Shown in pieces: positions 51,072 to 59,080 of a stretch of 64,000 bases of DNA. Position numbers and translations under genes: made by a program. Position 1 is the stretch's first letter; the number at the start of each line of letters is the position of its first letter. This stretch comes from JACCZX01 sp963786295. Lineage in GTDB: Bacteria; Pseudomonadota; Gammaproteobacteria; Burkholderiales; Burkholderiaceae_F. Location of the stretch: assembly GCA_963786295.1 (NCBI GenBank), contig CAWAYV010000034.1, positions 1 to 64,000 of the forward strand, written 5' to 3'. The notes beneath the pieces are model-generated. The model was given only the letters and a program-made list of their open reading frames with translations, was not told the origin of the DNA and did not search any database.

Positions 51072-51680
51072 ATGACGCGCGCGGCCTCGTGGCTTGAACA
51101 GGATCCCGACGAGCGCATTGTTCGATGGGGCTGGATGATCTGGCTCGCATGGGGCGTTATCGGCGGAGCGCTGTTTCTGACCGACGTCAAGGCCGGCCTC
51201 GGTGCGCTGAGTCTGGTGCTGGTCGCGCCGTTCTGGGGGCTGTGGTTACTCTGGCCCGTATACCGCGCTGCGCGCCGATGGTGGCATTGGCAGTCTGAAG
51301 GCGCGTGGGCCGAATGGAACGGCACCTATTACGAGTTCGACGGGCGCCAGATACGAATCCTGATGCAAGGCGATTCGATCTGGATCGTGGCCGACGATGT
51401 ATTCGATGCACTTGAGCTGCACGGACGTCAACGCAATCCTGCACGCGTCCGCCAGATTGCGGGCCGCGACGGACTCGTAAAGCCGCCAGGCTCGCAGCGG
51501 CTCGCGTTTTCCGAAATCGGAATCAAGGCGTGGCTCGATCGGCGCACCGACGCCGTTGCGCACAAGTTCTCATACTGGCTGGACAAGCAGGTGATCACAC
51601 CGTATCGCAAACGTCAGGAGCTGACAGGACTCGGCGGAGTAGAAAGCCAAGACCCCCGCGAGGCCAGTAGCGACGGGTGA
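51072..51680 (+). CDS. Membrane protein with a C-terminal Bro-N/antirepressor-like domain
   Basis: The 202-residue protein has two helices (WMIWLAWGVIGGALFLTDV, GALSLVLVAPFWGLWLLWPV). A soluble domain follows: FDGRQIRILMQGDSIWIVAD then DVFDALELHG, with GLVKPPGSQRLAFSEIGIKA. This pattern resembles Bro-N or phage antirepressor domains (a beta-sheet with IWFVAKDV-like core). The similarity is by eye and moderate. No phage genes surround it. ATG 51072 was preferred over the TTG at 51063. Function unknown. Confidence 0.6.
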   Translation: MTRAASWLEQDPDERIVRWGWMIWLAWGVIGGALFLTDVKAGLGALSLVLVAPFWGLWLLWPVYRAARRWWHWQSEGAWAEWNGTYYEFDGRQIRILMQGDSIWIVADDVFDALELHGRQRNPARVRQIAGRDGLVKPPGSQRLAFSEIGIKAWLDRRTDAVAHKFSYWLDKQVITPYRKRQELTGLGGVESQDPREASSDG

Positions 51681-51700
51681 AACGAGGCGACCGCAGCGCT

Positions 51701-52294
51701 CTACTCTTTCGCAAGCGCTGGCGGCGCCTTTTCCTTTTGTGTCAATGGGCGCGCGGGTTCTTGCCGGAAAGTCGGCGTCAACTGAGACGTTTTTGGATAT
51801 CCGGAAGCATCGAGCGTGATGTTCCATTCATCCGGATCGAAACCGATCAGCGATGCGGTACCTACCGTCGCAACCGGGACGCCTTCTGCGTGCGTTAATC
51901 GTTTCAGTTCGACCGAGTCGTCGCCGGTCACGATGGTCCGTTCCGCAAACGGTATGCCACGTTTGGCCAAGAATTGGCGTGCCGTGTCGCACGGGGGGCA
52001 TTTGCCCGCCGTGAAGAGCATTACCGGATACATCGACGCTGCACGCCGAACTTGGTAGGGCAGCATCGACTGGACCTGTTCGCCGATCTGGCGCAGATCG
52101 ATGCGCAACAGATTCTGCGCGTCAGGCGGCGGCCGATCACCATAATTGACCTGGGCACGAGCATCGGTCCAGCGATAGAGATACTTGCGCATTTCCTTAT
52201 CGGGATCCACGGGTGCCTGCGCCAGTACCGGTGACAGCAGCAGTGCCGTCACGGCGCACACGATGAATCGAAATACAGAAGTCGACAATCTCAT
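51701..52294 (-). CDS. Secreted DUF4124-glutaredoxin protein (paralogue 1)
   Basis: The 197-residue protein has a signal peptide (FRFIVCAVTALLLSPVLAQA), a DUF4124-like strand region (YLYRWTDARAQVNYGDRPPP) and a glutaredoxin-like fold with the CXXC motif KCPPCDTARQFL and a TV-A-like cis-Pro region (GVPVATVGTASLIGF). A Pro/Lys-rich tail follows. It probably acts in periplasmic thiol exchange. A related gene lies 15 bp upstream. Confidence 0.8.
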   Translation of the reverse strand: MRLSTSVFRFIVCAVTALLLSPVLAQAPVDPDKEMRKYLYRWTDARAQVNYGDRPPPDAQNLLRIDLRQIGEQVQSMLPYQVRRAASMYPVMLFTAGKCPPCDTARQFLAKRGIPFAERTIVTGDDSVELKRLTHAEGVPVATVGTASLIGFDPDEWNITLDASGYPKTSQLTPTFRQEPARPLTQKEKAPPALAKE

Positions 52295-52309
52295 CAGATA
52301 CTCCGGCAG

Positions 52310-52891
52310 CTAACTCTTCGGGGCCGGCGAATTGCCCGATGGCGGGCGATCCGCCGCATCACGCGGCAAAATCGGTTTCGGGGGTTCAGCGCGATAAGTG
52401 GGAGGCATTACGATTTGCGCTGGGTAACCTGCCGCGTTCAGGGCAGCCGACCATGCGCTGTCTTTGAAGCCGAGATGAGGTGTGCGGCCCAGTGTCATCA
52501 CCGGCACCGCTGTCGTCCCTACGCGCCGCTTTAATTCCTCGGCATCGACATCCGTATCGACCACTATTTCCTGGTAAGGCGCGCCTCGCTGACGCAGCCA
52601 GGCGCGTGCAGATTCACAAGGCCCGCAGTCGAGTGCCGTGTAAAGCGTGATTGGGAACGTCGCTATCGCCTTGCGCAACTCGAACGGAACGCCCCCGGTG
52701 GGGTCGGCACCTTCAAGGCGGCCGCGGCCATCGACCCGCGCTAGATTCTTAGCGTCCGGTGGCGGTGCATCTCCATAGTTAACCTGCCCACTCGGGTCGT
52801 TCCACCGGTATTGGGCTTGCACCGGCCCGGCCATTGCAAGCACCGCCACGGTAACGCTCGCCAATCCCAGCTGATACGTGTTCAAGTTCAT
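52310..52891 (-). CDS. Secreted DUF4124-glutaredoxin protein (paralogue 2)
   Basis: The 193-residue protein has the same layout as its neighbour: signal peptide (LASVTVAVLAMAGPVQAQ), YRWNDPSGQVNYGDAPPPDA, then glutaredoxin with DCGPCESARAWL and TAVPVMTLGRTPHLGF, and a Pro-rich tail. The active site is CGPC rather than CPPC, so the two copies may differ in redox potential. It follows prlC on the minus strand by 4 bp. Confidence 0.8.
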   Translation of the reverse strand: MNLNTYQLGLASVTVAVLAMAGPVQAQYRWNDPSGQVNYGDAPPPDAKNLARVDGRGRLEGADPTGGVPFELRKAIATFPITLYTALDCGPCESARAWLRQRGAPYQEIVVDTDVDAEELKRRVGTTAVPVMTLGRTPHLGFKDSAWSAALNAAGYPAQIVMPPTYRAEPPKPILPRDAADRPPSGNSPAPKS

Positions 52892-52895
52892 CTGC

Positions 52896-54983
52896 CTAAT
52901 TCACCATGCCGTTGTGCCTTAAAAGTGCATCGATCGTCGGCTTGCGCCCGCGAAACGCTACGAACGACTGCATTGCCGGGCGGCTGCCTCCGACGGCCAG
53001 TACCTCATCGAGGAAACGGCGGCCGATGTCGGCGTTCAATACACCACTGTCCTCGTGTTCTTCAAACGCCGAATAAGCATCGGCCGACAACACTTCGGCC
53101 CATTTGTAGCTGTAATAGCCTGCGGCGTAACCGCCCGCGAAGATGTGCGAGAAAGCGTGCGGAAAACGGTTGTATTCGGGCGGAACCAGTACCGAAACTT
53201 CACGCCGAACGTCCGCCAGCAGCTTCATCAGGTGCGCTTCGTCCGGCCAACCAGGCCCCGAATGCAGCAGCATGTCGAACAGCGCGAATTCGAGCTGCCG
53301 CACGGTAAACATTCCGCTTTGAAAGTTCTTTGCCGTCAGCATCTTTTCAAACAGAGCGCGTGGCAGCTTGGCGGCGGTGTCAACATGCCCGGTCAGCATC
53401 TGTAAAACTTCCCATTCCCAGGCGAAGTTCTCCATGAACTGGGATGGCAACTCGATTGCGTCCCACTCGACGCCCTGGATTCCGGACACCGACGGCTCGT
53501 CGACGCGGGTCAGCATGTGATGCAATCCGTGGCCGAATTCATGGAACAGCGTCAGCACTTCGTCGTGCTTGAACGTGGCGGGTTTGCCGCCCGACGGGCG
53601 CGAGAAATTACACGTCAAAAATGAAACCGGTGTGGCCAGCCCCGTGCGCTGCGCACGCCGGCTGCGCGCATCGTCCTGCCATGCGCCGCCTTGCTTGTGA
53701 TCGCGTGCATACAGATCGAGGTAAAACTGGCCGATCAGTTCGCCGCGCAAGTTATCGATTCGATAGAAGCGCACGTCGGGATGCCACACAGGCGCGGCCT
53801 CTTCGCGGATCGCTACGGCAAACAGTGTTTCGATCACCTTGAACAACCCGGCCAGTACGCGCGCTTCGGTGAAGTACTGCTTTAGTTCCTGGTCCGAGTA
53901 CGAGTAGCGCTGCTCGCGCAATTTCTCGCTGGCGTACGACACGTCCCACGGTCGCAGGTCGGCAATGCCGAGGTGCTTCGAAGCGAATTCACGCAGCTCG
54001 CCGATGTCGCGCTCGGCGTAGGGCTTCGCGCGGCGCGCAAGATCACGCAAAAAATCGAGCACGTCCGCCGGGCTTTCTGCCATTTTCGCCACCAGCGATA
54101 CTTCGGCGAAGCTCTTATAGCCGAGCAACTGCGCGTGCTCGCGCCGCAGCTTCAGCAACTCGACCATTAATGGGCCGTTGTTCCAGTCGGGATCACCGAA
54201 CTCCGACGCCCTGGTCGAATAGGCGCGGTACACCTGCTGACGTAGCGTGCGGTCGTGCGCGTAATCGACGATCGCCGAATAGCTCGGATACTGCAGTGAA
54301 ATCTTGTAGCCTGTCTTGCCGTCGGCCTGCGCCGATTCGGAGAGCATCTGCAAAGCATCCTGCGGCACGCCGGCCAGCGCGCTCGCATCGTCGATGTACA
54401 GCGCGAACGCGTTGGTGGCGTCGAGCACGTTTTCGGCAAAGCGGGTCGACACTTGCGATTCGCGCTCGCGGACCTGCTTGAAGCGCTCCTTCTTGTCCGC
54501 CGGCAGTTCGGCGCCGCCGAGCCGAAAGTCACGCAATTCGTTCTCCACGACCTTGCGCCGAACTGCTGACCACTGGGCAAAGTCCGGCGCCGCGGCCAGC
54601 ACTTTGAACTTTTCATACAACGCTTCGTTTTGCGACAGCTCGGTCCAGAACTCGGTGAGCTTCGGTAAATTGAGGTTGTATTGCTCGCGCAACTCCGGCG
54701 TGTCGACCACGGCATTCATGTGCGAAACCGCACCCCACGAACGCGCGAGCCGATCAGTCGCCTCGTTCAACGGCTCGATCACAGAGTCCCACGTTACGCC
54801 TGCATCGCTTGCGGTGATGCGCGACACGACGCCGCGCGCCTCAGTGAGCAGTTGGTCGATGGCGGGCGTTACATCCGTCGGCTGGATTCGGTCGAAGCGC
54901 GGCAGACCGGTGAAATCGAGCAAAGGATTACCGGCAATCTGCGGCTGTCGCCCTTGGTGAATCATCGTTGAGGTCACTTCCAT
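52896..54983 (-). CDS. prlC: Oligopeptidase A (M3 family metallopeptidase)
   Basis: The 695-residue cytoplasmic zinc peptidase has the HEXXH motif in LTLFHEFGHGLHHML, with the second Glu downstream near EWDAIELPSQFMENFAWE. A large N-terminal helical domain restricts access to short peptides. It degrades signal-peptide fragments and other oligopeptides. An internal Met at residue 7 is an alternative start. Intact and of usual length. Confidence 0.95.
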   Translation of the reverse strand: MEVTSTMIHQGRQPQIAGNPLLDFTGLPRFDRIQPTDVTPAIDQLLTEARGVVSRITASDAGVTWDSVIEPLNEATDRLARSWGAVSHMNAVVDTPELREQYNLNLPKLTEFWTELSQNEALYEKFKVLAAAPDFAQWSAVRRKVVENELRDFRLGGAELPADKKERFKQVRERESQVSTRFAENVLDATNAFALYIDDASALAGVPQDALQMLSESAQADGKTGYKISLQYPSYSAIVDYAHDRTLRQQVYRAYSTRASEFGDPDWNNGPLMVELLKLRREHAQLLGYKSFAEVSLVAKMAESPADVLDFLRDLARRAKPYAERDIGELREFASKHLGIADLRPWDVSYASEKLREQRYSYSDQELKQYFTEARVLAGLFKVIETLFAVAIREEAAPVWHPDVRFYRIDNLRGELIGQFYLDLYARDHKQGGAWQDDARSRRAQRTGLATPVSFLTCNFSRPSGGKPATFKHDEVLTLFHEFGHGLHHMLTRVDEPSVSGIQGVEWDAIELPSQFMENFAWEWEVLQMLTGHVDTAAKLPRALFEKMLTAKNFQSGMFTVRQLEFALFDMLLHSGPGWPDEAHLMKLLADVRREVSVLVPPEYNRFPHAFSHIFAGGYAAGYYSYKWAEVLSADAYSAFEEHEDSGVLNADIGRRFLDEVLAVGGSRPAMQSFVAFRGRKPTIDALLRHNGMVN

Positions 54984-54989
54984 AGGGGT

Positions 54990-55853
54990 TCAATGAGCGT
55001 GGATTCCGGCGCGTCGCTCGGCAGCTTCCACGGTGTTAGTCAAAAGCATCGCGATCGTCATCGGTCCCACGCCGCCGGGCACCGGCGAAATCCACCCGGC
55101 AACGCGTTTGACGTTTTCGAAGTCGACGTCGCCGGTGAGTTTCCCTTCAGGTGTCCGGTTGGTGCCGACATCGATCACTATCGCTCCCGGCTTCACCATC
55201 TCTGCAGTCACCAGATTGCGCCGGCCCACCGCGGCGACCAGGATGTCGGCGGCGCGTGTATACGAGGCGAGGTCGCGCGTTTTGCTGTGCGCAATCGTGA
55301 CGGTGGCATTGGCCGCCAGCAGCAGCATCGCCATCGGCTTGCCGACCATGTTCGACCGTCCGAGCACGAGCGCGTGACGGCCTTCAATTGTGGCGTTGAT
55401 CGATTCCAGCATCTTCATCACACCATAGGGTGTGCACGAACGAAAGTACGGTTTTCCCATCAACGTCAAGCCGGCGTTGGTCGCGTGCAGGCCGTCGACA
55501 TCTTTTTCAAAAGCGATCGATTCCACCACTTTGGCCGCGTCGACGTGCTTCGGCAGTGGCGTTTGCACAAGAATGCCGTGCACCTCGGGATCGGCGTTGA
55601 GTTGTCCGATGCGCGCCAGCAGCGCGATCTCGGCGGCGTCGGCTGGCAGGCGATCCACCCACGAGCGAATGCCAACCTGTTCGCAGGCCAAGGCCTTGTT
55701 ACGAACATAAATGGCGGACGCCGGATCGTCGCCAACGAGGATGACAGCAAGCCCGGGTCGGTAACCTGCGGCGTTCAGGCGCGCGACCCGAGCAACCAAC
55801 GCGTTACGTACCTCGGTGGCGAGCGCCTTGCCATCGATGATGCGAGCGGTCAC
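54990..55853 (-). CDS. folD: Bifunctional methylenetetrahydrofolate dehydrogenase/cyclohydrolase
   Basis: The 287-residue enzyme has YRPGLAVILVGDDPASAIYV, VQTPLPKHVDAAKVVESI, PYFRSCTPYGVMKML, and the NADP-binding GRSNMVGKPMAMLLL with VDVGTNR and PVPGGVGPMTIAMLL. It interconverts one-carbon folates in the cytoplasm. It lies next to prlC on the same strand. Confidence 0.96.
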   Translation of the reverse strand: MTARIIDGKALATEVRNALVARVARLNAAGYRPGLAVILVGDDPASAIYVRNKALACEQVGIRSWVDRLPADAAEIALLARIGQLNADPEVHGILVQTPLPKHVDAAKVVESIAFEKDVDGLHATNAGLTLMGKPYFRSCTPYGVMKMLESINATIEGRHALVLGRSNMVGKPMAMLLLAANATVTIAHSKTRDLASYTRAADILVAAVGRRNLVTAEMVKPGAIVIDVGTNRTPEGKLTGDVDFENVKRVAGWISPVPGGVGPMTIAMLLTNTVEAAERRAGIHAH

Positions 55854-55894
55854 GCGACATTCCGTTTTGCGAAGCCCGCGAGTTTACGAGCCTA

Positions 55895-56521
55895 CTAACG
55901 CAGCGCACCTCCCGTCAGTACGGTGCGCATCAGGTCGGCCACGGTGTTGGCATTCATCTTGTCCATGATATTGGCGCGATGGGCTTCGACGGTCTTGATC
56001 GAAATGCCAAGGTCATCGGCAATCTGCTTGTTCAAGCGACCAGCAACGATGCGTTCGAGCACTTGTTGCTCACGCGGAGTGAGCTTGCTCAGCAACGCTT
56101 CGCTCAATCTCTGCCGCTCGGTGGCCGACGCATGCGCACGTGCGTCGACGAGCATGCGTTCGACCAGCGCCTTCAGCGCTGCTTGATCGAAAGGCTTCTC
56201 GATAAAGTCGACCGCACCTTTTTTCATCGTTGACACGGCCATCGGCACGTCGCCATGACCGGTGATGAAAATGATCGGCAATCTTGATTTTCGACTGATC
56301 AGCTGCTCCTGCAGTTCGAGCCCGCTCATTCCGGGCATGCGTACGTCGAAAATGGCCACGGCGATCGCGGCGGGATCGTGCTTCGATAGAAACTCTTCCG
56401 CGCTGGTAAAACCGATCACGCGATAACGGCTCGCCTCGAGCAACCACTGCACCGAATCGCGAACCGCATCGTCGTCATCGACGACGTACACCACGCCCAT
56501 TGCTTCCGGAATCTCGTTCAC
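55895..56521 (-). CDS. FixJ/NarL-type response regulator
   Basis: The 208-residue protein has a receiver (VYVVDDDDAVRDSVQWLLEA, phospho-Asp in AIFDVRMPGMSG, lysine in FIEKPFDQAALK) and a LuxR-type HTH (LTPREQQVLERIVAGRLNKQ, IKTVEAHRANIMDKM). The ATG overlaps the kinase stop by 4 bp. It likely regulates the divergent aceE operon or respiratory genes, as inferred from position. Confidence 0.93.
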   Translation of the reverse strand: MNEIPEAMGVVYVVDDDDAVRDSVQWLLEASRYRVIGFTSAEEFLSKHDPAAIAVAIFDVRMPGMSGLELQEQLISRKSRLPIIFITGHGDVPMAVSTMKKGAVDFIEKPFDQAALKALVERMLVDARAHASATERQRLSEALLSKLTPREQQVLERIVAGRLNKQIADDLGISIKTVEAHRANIMDKMNANTVADLMRTVLTGGALR

Positions 56522-58914
56522 TCGACGTCCTCTCTAGCTTCGCTCGATGCCGCCAGTGGAAGTGTGAATACGAAGATCGCGCCGCCGCCGGGATTGCGTT
56601 CGGCGGTCAGACGTCCGTGATGAAATTCGACGATCGAGCGGCAAATGTTCAGGCCCATCCCCATCCCTTCCGATTTGGTACTGAAGAACGGTTGGAACAG
56701 ATTCGCCAGCTGCAGTTCCGAAACGCCCGAGCCGCGATCGATCACCGAAAACTCGGCCATATCGTCCTGCCGCCGAACGACCAGATCGATCCTGCGCACA
56801 GCAGCCTGATCCATCGCATCGACGGCGTTCTTTAAGAGATTCAGTAGCAGTTGCTCGATCAATATCGGATCGACGTCGAGCGGCGGGAGTCCCGCCTGCA
56901 CGTCGGTATGAATCGCGATTCCTTTTTTCGCGGCTTCGATATCGGCGAAGCCGATCGCGTCTTCGACGATGCGCGCGACTTCTGTGGGGCGACGCCGCGG
57001 TTCGGAACGTTTGACGAATTCACGGATGCGTCGAATGATGTTGCCGGCTCGTTGCGCTTGGCCCGCGGTCTTTTCCAGCGCCGGCAGCAACTCGTCGTTC
57101 GACACGCCGCCATCCTTCATGCGCGACACGGCGCCCAAACTGTAGTTGCTGATCGCCGTCAGCGGCTGATTCAGCTCGTGCGCCAAGGATGACGCCATCT
57201 CGCCCATCGTCATTAAGCGCGAAGTGAGCTCCACTTTCTCCTTCTGCTGCCGCACCATGTTTTCGGTCGCCTTGCGCTCGGTAATGTCGGTCGCGATTTG
57301 CAGCCGCACGTCACGGCCATCAACCCAGCGTACGTCGCGCGTGCGCACATCGAACCAGCGCGAGACTTCTGCGTCGAAAGCCTCGCCGGCGACCGCATGT
57401 TGCGGCAGCATCGCGCGCAATCGTCGATGGCCGGCCGGAGTTGAGCCGTACAGGTCTCGATAGCTGCGGTTCGCAAACAGTAATTCGTCGCCGCGGTCGT
57501 CGGCCACGACCGAAACCGCTGCGTCGAGTGATTCAAGCACTGTGGTGAAGCGCTCGTGAGCGGCGGCTAGTTGCTCGCTAATGCGCTTGGGCTCGGTGAT
57601 ATCCGCCATCGCGGACATCCACCCAAGCTGTTCCCCGTCGTCGGTCAGCAGCGCCGAAAAATACAGGCGCGCGTCGAACAGCGAGCCGTCGCGACGCATC
57701 ACTTTCAATTCGAATCCACTGGCTGGTGCCTTGCCCGCCAGCACGATCGCGAGCTTCGATAAATATTCCGCACGCCGCTCATGCGGCCAGTACGGAAACG
57801 GCGGCGACTTTCCGATCAGCTCGTCGGCGGACCAGCCCGTCATCTGGATGAACCCCTGGTTAACGTGGCGCAGCACACCGTCGCGGTCGATCACACCCAT
57901 ACCGGTGGCGAGCGAGTCTTCCATTGCACGGCGAAACGCGGTTTCGGTGCGCAGCACGCGCTCGACCTGCGCTTGCTTGACGTCGCGCCGCGCGAGCGCA
58001 AGCAGCGTGACCATCACGATCAACGTCAATCCGACGACCAGCCACGAAAGCGCATTACCGAGCACAGGCGAGCGCTGTCTGAACGGCGACGCTTGCACCG
58101 TGATGCCGTCGGACAGCAATGGCGCGCGAACTGCATATCGCGGCTCATCGGCGGGCACTTCACCGCTGGTCGATGCCGCGAGCACCGTGCCGTCGTCGTC
58201 GCGCAGCGCGATTCGATAACGCTGACCCAGTTCGGGCTTGACGGTTTGCCGCAGCAACTCCGGCAGCGAAACGCGCGCCAGCACCGTGCCGACGTAACGG
58301 TCGTCGCTGAAAACCGGCGCAATCAGATCGGTAAACGGACTGCCGTTATCGGAGCTTGGCCGCGACTCGTCTTCGTACGGCGGCGAAAAAAAGGTCGAGT
58401 GGGTTTCGCGTGCCATCTTGATCACCGAGCGCGTGACTTCCGCGCCGATTTCGGACGCTGCGGGGCGCGCCCAATCGGCTAACGGGCTCGGCGATTGCAC
58501 CGACCAGCGCACGCGATTCTTGCCGTCGACGTACGCCAGGTGCAACAACTCCGGCTTCGACATCATCAGCTCGCGGCCAGTCGAGGCGAATCGACCCTCG
58601 TTGTACTTGGCATCACCGATTTCGAGTCCGATGCTGGTCGTTGCTTCGGTGATCGCTTGTAGCCGCAGCGATAACGACTGTGCCACCGTGTCGACGTCGC
58701 GCGTTAGCGCATCGCGCTGTAACGCCCGATCCTCGTTGATCAGCAGATAGGCAAGCCCTGCGATGGACGCCGCGAGCACCAGGATGGCCAGCAAATGCGC
58801 ATAGCGGCTGAGGTTGAAACGACCTTCTTTCGCGCGAGCCAGCGGATCGAACGCGAGCAGCACAGAGTCGGTCGGTGGTGTTGAGCGTGCACGCATCACT
58901 GCTCGTTCATCCAA
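56518..58914 (-). CDS. FixL-like sensor kinase with a periplasmic domain and two PAS domains
   Basis: The 798-residue kinase has a membrane segment near 43-63 (LAILVLAASIAGLAYLLI) and an extracytoplasmic CHASE-type sensor to about 290. A second segment (WLVVGLTLIVMVTLLALA), a PAS domain with GVIDRDGVLRHVNQGFIQMT, a second PAS and the H-box SSLAHELNQPLTAISNY (His579) follow. The ATPase domain has LLLNLLKNAVDAM and MGMGLNICRSIVEFH. No heme-ligand region of FixL is obvious. It overlaps its regulator and is divergent from aceE. Signal unknown. Confidence 0.9.
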   Translation of the reverse strand: MDERAVMRARSTPPTDSVLLAFDPLARAKEGRFNLSRYAHLLAILVLAASIAGLAYLLINEDRALQRDALTRDVDTVAQSLSLRLQAITEATTSIGLEIGDAKYNEGRFASTGRELMMSKPELLHLAYVDGKNRVRWSVQSPSPLADWARPAASEIGAEVTRSVIKMARETHSTFFSPPYEDESRPSSDNGSPFTDLIAPVFSDDRYVGTVLARVSLPELLRQTVKPELGQRYRIALRDDDGTVLAASTSGEVPADEPRYAVRAPLLSDGITVQASPFRQRSPVLGNALSWLVVGLTLIVMVTLLALARRDVKQAQVERVLRTETAFRRAMEDSLATGMGVIDRDGVLRHVNQGFIQMTGWSADELIGKSPPFPYWPHERRAEYLSKLAIVLAGKAPASGFELKVMRRDGSLFDARLYFSALLTDDGEQLGWMSAMADITEPKRISEQLAAAHERFTTVLESLDAAVSVVADDRGDELLFANRSYRDLYGSTPAGHRRLRAMLPQHAVAGEAFDAEVSRWFDVRTRDVRWVDGRDVRLQIATDITERKATENMVRQQKEKVELTSRLMTMGEMASSLAHELNQPLTAISNYSLGAVSRMKDGGVSNDELLPALEKTAGQAQRAGNIIRRIREFVKRSEPRRRPTEVARIVEDAIGFADIEAAKKGIAIHTDVQAGLPPLDVDPILIEQLLLNLLKNAVDAMDQAAVRRIDLVVRRQDDMAEFSVIDRGSGVSELQLANLFQPFFSTKSEGMGMGLNICRSIVEFHHGRLTAERNPGGGAIFVFTLPLAASSEAREDVE

Positions 58915-58978
58915 TCACAATGCAGCGAAGCGCTGCGAAGCCAGCCTATTATGGACAGCGCCGAGGAGTATTCGACCG

Positions 58979-59015
58979 TTGACATTCGCTGGCGATTTAT
59001 TTCGTAATACGAAAT
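58979..59015 (+). promoter_or_regulatory. aceE promoter with an operator-like palindrome
   Basis: TTGACA (58979-58984) and CGTAAT (59003-59008) form a sigma-70-type promoter with an 18-bp spacer. A perfect 17-bp palindrome, ATTTCGTA-A-TACGAAAT (58999-59015), covers the -10, the position of a repressor operator. The aceE ATG follows at 59081 with AGGAGA upstream. Confidence 0.55.
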
Positions 59016-59080
59016 TGTATACCGCTATTTGAAAACTCCCCGGCGGCTGGTATCGTCGCGAGAAAACGATAGGAGACTCC

